NCBI GenBank assembly: GCA_051746745.1 | Contig: JBNJFJ010000027.1 | Location: 1-20,871 of the forward strand | DNA length: 20,871 nt | Reading direction: 5' to 3' | Origin: Halolactibacillus sp051746745 | GTDB lineage: Bacteria; Bacillota; Bacilli; Bacillales; Amphibacillaceae | Shown: piece by piece, positions 6,694-14,417 of the stretch | Position numbering within the stretch: position 1 is the stretch's first letter | Layout of the letters: each line of letters begins with the position of its first letter | The notes under the pieces: generated by a model | Database searches by the model: none | Seen by the model: only the letters and a program-made list of their open reading frames with translations | Told to the model about the DNA's origin: nothing | Position numbers and translations under genes: made by a program

Positions 6694-8211
6694 ATGTCTG
6701 AGTTAAAAATCAAGTTGTGGCAACGCTCAGACATCGATGGCTTTTTTGGACTTTTCACCAATAACTTAACGAATATGCTAGTTATGGCCGGATTGCTGAT
6801 TGGTGTCGGTTTTCCAACATCGATGATTTTTGGAGCCATCTTACCAGCCGTTGGCTTATCGATTTTTGCGAGCAGTGTCATCTATAGTGTGATGGCGTAT
6901 CGGTTAGCCAAAAAAGAACAACGTAATACGGTGACAGCTTTACCATCAGGGACGAGCGTGCCTCATATGTTTCTGATTGTGTTCCTGATTATGGGACCGG
7001 TCTACCGGACAACGAATGACCCTTATATTGCTTGGTTTGCCGGATTAAGTTGGGGCTTTATTGAAGGGGCGATTGAATTAGTAGGATCGTTAATTGGTCC
7101 TAAAATTAAAGCGGCCGTTCCACGGGCGGCGATGCTTGGGTCGCTTGCCGGTGCGTCGATTACGTTTATTGCGATGTCACCTGCTATGCAATCATTTGAT
7201 TTACCTTACATTGGCCTTGTTTCATTCACGATTATTTTACTTGGGTGGTTTGGCAAAGTAACCTTTCCAAAACATGTGCCAGTAGGTCTTGTGGCAATTG
7301 TCGTTGGGACGGGAATTGGTTGGATGACAGGTGTCATGAACGTATCAACCTTTATCGACGCCCTCAGCACCATTGATATTGGTTTACCTACCTTTTCGAT
7401 TCAACGAATTATTAGTGGATTTAATGAGGCAGCACCGTTTATCATCGCAGCTATTCCATTAGGTATTTATAACATGTTTGAAACCATCGATAACATTGAG
7501 AGCGCTGAGGTCGCGGGTGATCGTTACGATACGATGACGACGATGATCGCAGATGGATCAACAAGTATTTTAGCAAGTTTGTTTGGTAGTCCTTTCCCAA
7601 CGGCTGTGTTTATCGGCCATCCCGGTTGGAAAGAAGCAGGCGCAAGGATTGGCTATACGCTTCTAACGGGGGTAACGATCTTAGTTATTTCGTGGTTAGG
7701 ACTTATTTCATTATTATTAACAATTATTCCACTCGAAGCCATTTTACCGATTCTCATTTATATTGGCTTAATTATTGGAGCTCAAGCTTTTCAACAAGTG
7801 GATAAGAAATACGCACCCGCGATTATTTTAGCCCTCATTCCATGGTTAGCCGATTGGGCTAAAAATTTAATCGGCGACACACTCTCAAGTATCGGAACCA
7901 GTGCAGAAGAGATTGGTTACCATGTTATTGAAGAGACAGGCCTAGATTATAGTGGTTTAGTGACACTAGGGAGCGGGGCTATTATTATCGGTATGGTTTG
8001 GTCAACCATCTTAGTTTTTATCATTGACCAACAGTTCAAAAAGGCAAGTATTGTAAGCGTTCTATCAGCTGTGTTGTCATATTTTGGAGTGATTCACTAT
8101 GACACAGTAGGCATCCATGTAGGTTTCCCGATGTTTCTTAGTTATTTAGCCGTAGCCGCCTTGTTATTGTTAATAGGCATTAGAAAAGAACATCAATCCG
8201 TTAGCGATTAA
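6694..8211 (+). CDS. NCS2-type (xanthine/uracil permease family) transporter 1
   Basis: A 505-residue multi-pass membrane protein with about 12-14 hydrophobic segments, of the nucleobase/ascorbate (NCS2, xanthine/uracil/vitamin C permease) superfamily. Conserved blocks are DIDGFFGLFTNNLTN near the N-terminus, ALPSGTSVPHMF at about 87-98, the polar intramembrane motif DNIESAEV at 266-273, and GSPFPTAVFIGHPGWKEAGA after it. DNIESAEV sits where NCS2 proteins place their substrate-binding acidic residues (inference). The start at ATG 6694 is fixed by AAGGGGGG 7 bases upstream; ATG 6658 in the same frame has no such site. It is the first gene of the operon. It belongs to the same subgroup as the second permease at 8984 and differs from classical uracil or xanthine carriers. 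A ureide such as oxalurate or a related N-carbamoyl compound is a plausible substrate, not demonstrated. Confidence 0.85.
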   Translation: MSELKIKLWQRSDIDGFFGLFTNNLTNMLVMAGLLIGVGFPTSMIFGAILPAVGLSIFASSVIYSVMAYRLAKKEQRNTVTALPSGTSVPHMFLIVFLIMGPVYRTTNDPYIAWFAGLSWGFIEGAIELVGSLIGPKIKAAVPRAAMLGSLAGASITFIAMSPAMQSFDLPYIGLVSFTIILLGWFGKVTFPKHVPVGLVAIVVGTGIGWMTGVMNVSTFIDALSTIDIGLPTFSIQRIISGFNEAAPFIIAAIPLGIYNMFETIDNIESAEVAGDRYDTMTTMIADGSTSILASLFGSPFPTAVFIGHPGWKEAGARIGYTLLTGVTILVISWLGLISLLLTIIPLEAILPILIYIGLIIGAQAFQQVDKKYAPAIILALIPWLADWAKNLIGDTLSSIGTSAEEIGYHVIEETGLDYSGLVTLGSGAIIIGMVWSTILVFIIDQQFKKASIVSVLSAVLSYFGVIHYDTVGIHVGFPMFLSYLAVAALLLLIGIRKEHQSVSD

Positions 8212-8308
8212 AAAAGTGGAATAACAATGAAAAAAATACATTCACCATCAAAATGGAATGACACTGTATTTACTGAAAATCACAATACAATTAATGGAGG
8301 GTTTTATT

Positions 8309-8971
8309 ATGACAAACAAATTAGCAGTAGAAGCAAAACCGTATGAATTTACTTTTGATCCAGACAAGACAGCACTTGTGATCATTGATATGCAACGTGA
8401 TTTCCTTTATCCAGGCGGATTTGGTGAACAATTAGGTAATGATGTATCAAAAACAAATGTGATCATTCCCACGGTACAAAAAATGTTAGAAAAAGCACGT
8501 GAAAAAGATATGTTCATCATCCATACCCGCGAAGGTCACCGTCCTGATCTCTCAGATGTCCCACCAAGTAAACAACGACGTGGCGGTAACATTGGTGAAG
8601 TTGGTCCAATGGGACGCATTCTTGTCCGCGGTGAATATGGTCATGATATTGTTGATGAATTACAACCGAAGTCAGGTGAAGTTGTGCTAGACAAACCAGG
8701 TAAGGGTGCGTTTTATCAAACAGATTTAGAAAGTATTTTAAAAAATAAAGGGATTGAATCACTGATTGTCGCAGGTGTCACAACACATGTGTGTGTGCAA
8801 ACAACGATTCGTGAAGCAAACGACCGTGGCTTTGAATGTCTCATGTTAGAAGATGCTTGTGCCGCTTTTGATCCAAAAGACCACGAAGATTCTATTCGCA
8901 TGATCAACCAACAAGGTGGTATTTTTGGTTGGACAGCACCAACTGAGAATGTCTTACGTGTATTAGGATAG
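8309..8971 (+). CDS. Isochorismatase-like cysteine hydrolase, biuret/triuret-hydrolase-like
   Basis: A 220-residue cytoplasmic amidohydrolase of the cysteine-hydrolase/isochorismatase superfamily. The likely catalytic triad is intact: D27 (in ALVIIDMQRDF), K129 (in LDKPGKGAF) and C162 (in GVTTHVCVQTTIREAND). Four blocks resemble, from memory, the biuret hydrolase BiuH: HTREGHRPDL at 72-81, GPMGRILVRGE at 99-109, DKPGKG, and TTIREANDRGFECLMLED at 165-182. BiuH removes ammonia from biuret. More distant relatives include the ureidoacrylate hydrolase RutB and N-carbamoylsarcosine amidase. All of these act on carbamoyl-amide or ureido compounds, which fits the operon. The start at ATG 8309 has GGAGGG at 8296-8301; the frame extends to 8258 without a ribosome site. 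Which amide is cut here is unknown; candidates are biuret-like ureides, an amide precursor of oxalurate, or oxamate. Confidence 0.85.
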   Translation: MTNKLAVEAKPYEFTFDPDKTALVIIDMQRDFLYPGGFGEQLGNDVSKTNVIIPTVQKMLEKAREKDMFIIHTREGHRPDLSDVPPSKQRRGGNIGEVGPMGRILVRGEYGHDIVDELQPKSGEVVLDKPGKGAFYQTDLESILKNKGIESLIVAGVTTHVCVQTTIREANDRGFECLMLEDACAAFDPKDHEDSIRMINQQGGIFGWTAPTENVLRVLG

Positions 8972-8983
8972 GGGGGAAAGACA

Positions 8984-10507
8984 ATGAGTAAACAAACAAA
9001 AGGAACGCCTTGGTTTGTCAAAGGTGATACAAACGGATTTTTTGGTTTATTTAGTAACGTATTAACAAACTTTTTAGCGGCGATTGGTTTACTAGCCGCG
9101 ATCAATATGCCAACGGATATTTTATATGGCAAAATCGTACCAGGTACCGCGGTAGCTGTCGGACTCGGTGGGATTATCTTTGCGATTCAAGCAAGAAGAA
9201 AGTCCCTTCAGACTGGCAAAGAAGATATGACCGCCATGCCATATGGCCTGAGTGTCCCGCATTATTTCATTGTCGCCTTTGGTGTTATTTTACCGGTCTA
9301 TGCGGCGACAAATGATTGGGTCATTGCTTGGTCAACAGGGATTGCTTGGAACTTAGTCCAAGGGATTATTATGACACTCGGTGCCTTTGTCGGACCGTTC
9401 ATTCAAAAATATATCCCACGGTCAGCGTTACTCGGGTCACTTGCAGGGATTGCTTTAACCTTTATTGCGATGAACCCAATGGGAGAGATTTTCTCTACGC
9501 CATATATCGGTTTATTAACACTGGTCATCGTTCTTGGTGGTTGGATTGCCCATAAGAAGTTACCTGGTAACATTCCAGCAGGTTTACTTGCGATTATTAT
9601 CGGGATGACCCTTGCCTGGGTAACAGGTTACATGGACTTCTCAGCGGTACAAGAAGCAGCAAGTGGTTTTAGAATTGCCTTCCCATCTGTTGCGATTGGT
9701 AACTTAATTGAAGGCTTTGCTTATCTTTCACCTTTCTTAGCAGCGGCAATCCCACTTGCCATCTATGACTTTTTAGAGAGTCTAGATAACATTGAAAGTG
9801 CGGAAGTTGAAGGAGATAAATATCCAACGACACAATCCTTGCTTGTCCCAGGATTACTCACGATGTTCGGTTCATTCTTAGGCAGTCCTTATCCAACAAT
9901 CATCTACATTGGACACCCTGGTTGGAAAAAAGCGGGTGCACGTGTCGGCTATTCACTTGCGACAGGTGTTGGGGTTATGCTCATTGCCTTTATCGGTTTA
10001 ATGCCACTGGTCATGTCCGTTATTCCACTTGTGGCGTTGTTACCAATTTTAGTCTATATTGCGATGACGATTGGTACGCAAGCTTATACAACGGCTGATC
10101 CAAAACACGTGCCCGCGATGATTCTAGGCTTGATGCCTTTTATCGCAAGTTATGTCATCTTACAAGTAGACAATGCGTTAACCGCCGCCGGTTTAAGTGC
10201 AAGTGAGATTGGTTTTAACGTACTGAAAGATAACGGTGTCTACTATGAAGGATGGTCAACGCTTGGTGCGTCAGATATTTTAGTGTCGATGATGTTAATT
10301 ACGATTGTGATTTATCTTATTGAGAAGAACTATAAAGTTGCGGCCATTTATAGCTTAATTACAGCCGTACTGTCATTCTTTGGTTTTATTCACGCAGGGG
10401 CTTTTGGATTTGGCACAGGTAGTGAAGCAGCATTAGGTTATGTTGCCATGGCTGCTGGTTTACTGTTCTTAAATTACTATAAGCATCCAGATGAAAGACA
10501 CGAATAA
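8984..10507 (+). CDS. NCS2-type (xanthine/uracil permease family) transporter 2
   Basis: A 507-residue multi-pass inner-membrane carrier, clearly paralogous to the product at 6694-8211. Shared blocks include DTNGFFGLFSNVLTN versus DIDGFFGLFTNNLTN, MPYGLSVPHYF versus LPSGTSVPHMF, the identical DNIESAEV (here 268-275), and GSPYPTIIYIGHPGWKKAGA versus GSPFPTAVFIGHPGWKEAGA. The rest, including the C-terminal third, has diverged strongly, so this is an old duplication or two separately acquired carriers, probably with different substrates or directions (uptake and product export). The start is fixed by AGGGGGG 7 bases before ATG 8984, and only 12 bases separate it from the hydrolase gene. As with permease 1, the exact substrate cannot be read from the sequence. 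Confidence 0.85.
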   Translation: MSKQTKGTPWFVKGDTNGFFGLFSNVLTNFLAAIGLLAAINMPTDILYGKIVPGTAVAVGLGGIIFAIQARRKSLQTGKEDMTAMPYGLSVPHYFIVAFGVILPVYAATNDWVIAWSTGIAWNLVQGIIMTLGAFVGPFIQKYIPRSALLGSLAGIALTFIAMNPMGEIFSTPYIGLLTLVIVLGGWIAHKKLPGNIPAGLLAIIIGMTLAWVTGYMDFSAVQEAASGFRIAFPSVAIGNLIEGFAYLSPFLAAAIPLAIYDFLESLDNIESAEVEGDKYPTTQSLLVPGLLTMFGSFLGSPYPTIIYIGHPGWKKAGARVGYSLATGVGVMLIAFIGLMPLVMSVIPLVALLPILVYIAMTIGTQAYTTADPKHVPAMILGLMPFIASYVILQVDNALTAAGLSASEIGFNVLKDNGVYYEGWSTLGASDILVSMMLITIVIYLIEKNYKVAAIYSLITAVLSFFGFIHAGAFGFGTGSEAALGYVAMAAGLLFLNYYKHPDERHE

Positions 10508-10537
10508 TATCACGATGACTGAGAGAAGGGGTGCTTT

Positions 10538-11476
10538 GTGAAATTAACCGGAAAACAAATCGATTGGGGACTTAAACGTTTTCTCCTCGGACAAAATACG
10601 GGACAAGTAATCGGTCAAGTGGTTGGCGTCTATCAAAAAGTGATCAATGTTCAGTTAATATATGCCGACCGTCTCATCACCATAGCTAAGTCACAGGTTG
10701 TGCAAACGCCCGATATGATAAAAATCTATGAGGATGATGTGTTTAACGCCTGCGTTAAACACATCAATCCGAGTAGTCATGTCTATTTAATTGGCTATAA
10801 TACATTGATGATTGATGATGTTGTGATTGATTTTCATCATGCTGAACTATGGAGCGGTCGCTTTATTCGTTACCCAGACAGTGTCGAGGTCGCAGAACAA
10901 ATCATTAAACCACTAAAGAAATTCTTAATCCGCAAGGGAAAAAGTCAAGGGATTCTAGGAAGTTATCTAGCTGTAAAAAACCAGCCATTACCTGATCCGT
11001 TATCATTACATCAAGATGCGTTAAAAGACCGGCTAATGATGTTTAAACAATGGCCTACGCTTGACGTGATGAAACAATTTGTTGGATTAGGCATTGGTCT
11101 TACACCTTCAGGTGATGATTTTTTGTTGGGATTGTTTAGCGTTTTTTACTACTACCACAGTTCGGAATGGCGGCTCATTATAGAATACAAAGATGACTTG
11201 CTCCAGTATATGAAAGAGCGCACAACACCAGTGAGTTACCACATGTTGAAACAAATGATTTATTCTCAGACAAACGATGCACTAAAAACAGTGATTGAAA
11301 AAGGATCTGACATGAAGTTAAAAGATTTAGAGATATTTTTACAGATTGGCTCAACTTCAGGGACAGACATGCTTGTCGGTGTTCTTGTTGGACTAGAGCA
11401 TATGCATAGAAAGACTATTCAAGGGGGAATGAGTGATGGTATCGAAAGTGATCATCGAGAAGAATGCTTATCATGA
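10538..11476 (+). CDS. allH: DUF2877 protein, AllH-like subunit of oxamate carbamoyltransferase
   Basis: A 312-residue protein of the DUF2877 family (E. coli YlbF, renamed AllH). From established knowledge, the E. coli FdrA, YlbE and YlbF proteins together give oxamate carbamoyltransferase activity: oxalurate + phosphate gives oxamate + carbamoyl phosphate. Diagnostic motifs are VGLGIGLTPSGDDFLLGL at about 182-199 and QIGSTSGTDMLVGVLVGL at about 269-286. Both are glycine-rich loops suggestive of phosphate binding (inference). Translation starts at GTG 10538, with AAGGGG 6 bases upstream. The C-terminal 14 codons overlap the start of fdrA by 41 bases, which implies coupled translation. The middle is the least conserved part, and the protein has no signal or membrane segment. 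Confidence 0.85.
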   Translation: MKLTGKQIDWGLKRFLLGQNTGQVIGQVVGVYQKVINVQLIYADRLITIAKSQVVQTPDMIKIYEDDVFNACVKHINPSSHVYLIGYNTLMIDDVVIDFHHAELWSGRFIRYPDSVEVAEQIIKPLKKFLIRKGKSQGILGSYLAVKNQPLPDPLSLHQDALKDRLMMFKQWPTLDVMKQFVGLGIGLTPSGDDFLLGLFSVFYYYHSSEWRLIIEYKDDLLQYMKERTTPVSYHMLKQMIYSQTNDALKTVIEKGSDMKLKDLEIFLQIGSTSGTDMLVGVLVGLEHMHRKTIQGGMSDGIESDHREECLS

Positions 11477-12989
11477 TTCGGTAACTTTAATGTCGTTATC
11501 GGGGAAAGTATTAAGTAAAGAAGGCGTAAATGAAGCGGTTGTCTCTATGGCAACAGTGATGAATAAAGAATTATTAGATAATATTGGACTGTTAACAGAA
11601 GAAGCAAAAACAGCAACAGAGAATGATTTAATTATTGCGGTTAAGGCAGAAAATGAAGCAGCCTTAACGGAGACGATGCAATTTATTGATGATGCATTAA
11701 ACAAGAAAAAAACAAGTAAAAAAACTGGTCAAGAAAAAACGGCTGAAACACTCCCGCAAGCGCTTGATCATTTACCTGATGCAAATCTAGCGATTATATC
11801 TGTGCCCGGAGAATACGCTGCCAGAGAGGCACGATTAGCTTTAAATAAAGGTCTTCACGTGATGATGTTTAGTGATAATGTCACGATTGAAGATGAACGT
11901 GCGTTAAAAGAACTTGGTCGGGACAAAGGTTTACTTGTCATGGGACCAGATTGTGGAACGGCGATGCTGAATCAGACCGGTCTATGTTTTGCGAATAATG
12001 TTCGAGAAGGCGGTATTGGTTTAGTTGCGGCTTCAGGGACAGGATTACAAGAAGTCGCTGTCCAAATTGACCGACTCGGCTATGGTGTGAGTCAAGCGAT
12101 TGGAACAGGAGGGCGTGACTTACACAAAGATATCGGCGGGATTATGATGCTTGAAGGCTTGCGTGCTTTAAATGAAGATGATGAAACAAGTGTGATTGCC
12201 CTCATCTCAAAGCCACCAGCAAAAGAAGTGCAAGATAAAATATTGGCTGAAGTTAAAAAAGTAAATAAACCGGTGATTGTTGGCTTCTTAGATGGTGACA
12301 AGGAAGCCGTTGAAGCTTCAGATGCAACGTTTGCTAGTACATTAATTGAAACGGCAAGACAAGCGGTATTAGCACTTGATCCATCCGTGACGATTGAGCG
12401 TGAGATGGGTGAAAAGTTAACTTTATTTGCAGAGAACGAACAAGCTAAGCTTGACGCATCACAACAATATATTCGCGGTCTCTTCTGCGGGGGAACGTTA
12501 ACATCAGAAGCGCTCTCAATTCTTCGTAGTGAAGGTTTAACAGTAAAAAGTAATGTGGCGAAAAGACCAGAAGAGAAACTAGACGATATTCATGTGAGCA
12601 CGGGCCATACGTTACTTGATATGGGTGATGATGATTTTACCAAAGGGAAACCACACCCAATGATTGAACCATCGTTAAGAAATGAGCGAATCAGAGAAGA
12701 GCTACTAAATAAAGAGACAGCTGTTTTACTGCTTGACTTTGAACTCGGTTACGGCGCACATGAAGATCCGGTTGGAGAATCGATTGGGGTGCTACGTGAA
12801 ACATTAGAAGAATTAAACCAACAAGGAAGACATGTGACAGTGATTAGCTATATGTGTGCAACGAAGAACGATAAACAAGGTTATGACAATCAAGTCGACC
12901 GTTTAAGTGCGCTTGGCGTCTATGTTGCATCTTCAAATGAAGAAATGAGTCAATTAGCGGCCATGATTACAAAAAAGGAGGTCAAATAA
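11436..12989 (+). CDS. fdrA: FdrA family protein, AllF-like subunit of oxamate carbamoyltransferase
   Basis: A 517-residue protein of the FdrA family, related in fold to succinyl-CoA synthetase alpha subunits and other acyl-CoA synthetases. It has a Rossmann-like CoA_binding-type domain (ANLAIISVPGEYAAREARLA at about 116-135), GPDCGTAMLN at 170-179, GLVAASGTGLQEVAV at about 195-209, and GTGGRDLHKDIGG at 223-235. The typical GHAGA phosphohistidine motif of succinyl-CoA synthetases is not seen, consistent with a different reaction. In E. coli the homologue (AllF) works with AllG and AllH in oxamate carbamoyltransferase. A lysine-rich stretch at 90-98 looks like a linker between the N-terminal part and the Rossmann domain. 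I prefer ATG 11436, 8 bases after AAGGGGG; GTG 11433 is the alternative. The gene overlaps allH by 41 bases and abuts the DUF1116 gene without a gap. Confidence 0.87.
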   Translation: MVSKVIIEKNAYHDSVTLMSLSGKVLSKEGVNEAVVSMATVMNKELLDNIGLLTEEAKTATENDLIIAVKAENEAALTETMQFIDDALNKKKTSKKTGQEKTAETLPQALDHLPDANLAIISVPGEYAAREARLALNKGLHVMMFSDNVTIEDERALKELGRDKGLLVMGPDCGTAMLNQTGLCFANNVREGGIGLVAASGTGLQEVAVQIDRLGYGVSQAIGTGGRDLHKDIGGIMMLEGLRALNEDDETSVIALISKPPAKEVQDKILAEVKKVNKPVIVGFLDGDKEAVEASDATFASTLIETARQAVLALDPSVTIEREMGEKLTLFAENEQAKLDASQQYIRGLFCGGTLTSEALSILRSEGLTVKSNVAKRPEEKLDDIHVSTGHTLLDMGDDDFTKGKPHPMIEPSLRNERIREELLNKETAVLLLDFELGYGAHEDPVGESIGVLRETLEELNQQGRHVTVISYMCATKNDKQGYDNQVDRLSALGVYVASSNEEMSQLAAMITKKEVK

Positions 12990-14417
12990 ATGGGTAACAT
13001 TCAAAACTTATTCTCACAACCATTAAAAGTGATAAACATTGGAACATCCACATTTAAAAAAGATTTAGACTTGCAACAAACTGAAGCTGTACAATATGAT
13101 TGGCGACCTCCCGCAGGTGGAAACATTCAGTTGATCGAGGCACTTGATAGGTTTATCGATAGCGATTCAGTACAAGCAGCAAACGAAGAAGCGATTAAGC
13201 GGATCAAAGATGCCCATCCGTTCCTCATTGATATTGATCAAGCGAAACATGTCATTCCAGGTATGCATGAGAAAAAGATTCTTCATTCTGGTCCGCCTAT
13301 TACTTGGGATAAGATGTGTGGACCTGTAAAAGGTGCTATTATCGGCGCGCTGATGTATGAAGGATTGGCTAAAGATGAGTCCGAAGCAACATCACTTATC
13401 GAACGTGGTGAGATTGAGTTCGGTCCAGCGAATGAACATCAAGCCGTTGGTCCAATGGCGGGTATTATTTCGCCATCGATGCCTGTTCACGTCATTGAAA
13501 ACCGTACCCATGGTAACCGCGCGTATTGTACGGTGAACGAAGGTTTAGGTAAAGTGCTCAGATTTGGAGCAAACTCTAAAGAAGTACTTGACCGCTTAAA
13601 GTGGATTGAAACAACTTTTGCACCGGCACTAAAAAAAGCATTGGCTTTATCTGATGGGATTGATTTAAAATCAATTACCTCACAAGCGTTGCACATGGGT
13701 GATGAGTGTCACAACCGTAATAAAGCGTCAACCAGTCTGTTTTATCGTGAAATCATTGATTATTTCTTACAGACTGACCTTACTCAAGTTGAGTTACGTG
13801 ATGTCGTTGGATTCATTAAAAATAATGAACATTATTTCTTGAACTTGTCGATGCCAGCAAGTAAATCAGCACTAGATGCGGCTCATGGTATTCCTTACTC
13901 AACAGTCGTGACCACAATGGCACGTAATGGGGTTGAGTTTGGGATCCGAGTGAGCGGTTTAGGAGAAAAAGAGTGGTTCACAGCACCAGCCAATTTTGTG
14001 AAAGGGCTCTTTTTCCCTGGTTACACAGAAGACGATGCGGCACCAGATTTAGGTGACAGTACGATTACTGAAACGATGGGAATTGGTGGCTTTGCGATGG
14101 GGGGGTCTCCTGCGATTGTTCAATTTGTTGGTGGTGACGTTGAAGATGCCATTAGCTATAGTGAACAAATGTATGAAATCACTGTTGGTGAGAATACCAA
14201 CTATTCGATTCCGACGCTTAACTTTAGAGGGGGAGCATTTGGTATTGATATTAGAAAAGTGATTCAGACAAACATCTTACCAGTTATTAATACAGGTATG
14301 GCGCATAAAGAAGCTGGTGTTGGTCAAGTTGGGGCTGGTATTGTCCACCCACCAAAAGCGTGCTTTGAACAAGCGTTACTAAGATTTAAAGAAACATACG
14401 AGGAGGGAACATCATGA
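12990..14417 (+). CDS. allG: DUF1116 protein, AllG-like subunit of oxamate carbamoyltransferase
   Basis: A 475-residue protein of the DUF1116 family (E. coli YlbE, renamed AllG), the third component of the oxamate carbamoyltransferase set. Recognisable blocks are WDKMCGPVKGAIIGAL at about 106-121, EHQAVGPMAGIISPSMPV at about 148-165, ENRTHGNRAYCTVNEGLGKV near 170-189, HMGDECHNRNKAST near 235-248, and GVGQVGAGIVHPPKACFEQA near the C-terminus. The many conserved H, C, N and R residues in these blocks suggest an active site, but catalytic roles are not established here. It is soluble, with no signal peptide. The start codon follows the fdrA stop directly, with AAAAGGAGG at 12973-12981. The stop overlaps the carbamate kinase start (ATGA), so the proteins are probably made in balanced amounts. 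Confidence 0.87.
   Translation: MGNIQNLFSQPLKVINIGTSTFKKDLDLQQTEAVQYDWRPPAGGNIQLIEALDRFIDSDSVQAANEEAIKRIKDAHPFLIDIDQAKHVIPGMHEKKILHSGPPITWDKMCGPVKGAIIGALMYEGLAKDESEATSLIERGEIEFGPANEHQAVGPMAGIISPSMPVHVIENRTHGNRAYCTVNEGLGKVLRFGANSKEVLDRLKWIETTFAPALKKALALSDGIDLKSITSQALHMGDECHNRNKASTSLFYREIIDYFLQTDLTQVELRDVVGFIKNNEHYFLNLSMPASKSALDAAHGIPYSTVVTTMARNGVEFGIRVSGLGEKEWFTAPANFVKGLFFPGYTEDDAAPDLGDSTITETMGIGGFAMGGSPAIVQFVGGDVEDAISYSEQMYEITVGENTNYSIPTLNFRGGAFGIDIRKVIQTNILPVINTGMAHKEAGVGQVGAGIVHPPKACFEQALLRFKETYEEGTS

Noticed and set aside
6471..6881. Minus-strand open frame of 136 codons across the pucR/permease intergenic region
   Set aside because: It overlaps the pucR terminator, the operon promoter and the start of permease 1, and its product has no recognisable features.
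8227..8346. Small open frame of 39 codons between permease 1 and the hydrolase gene
   Set aside because: It has no good ribosome binding site, runs into the hydrolase gene in another frame, and its product (start MKKIHSPSKW) has no recognisable features.
8309..8971. Hydrolase as nicotinamidase or true isochorismatase
   Set aside because: The sequence blocks HTREGHRPDL, GPMGRILVRGE and TTIREANDRG fit the biuret-hydrolase-like group, and no siderophore or NAD genes are nearby.
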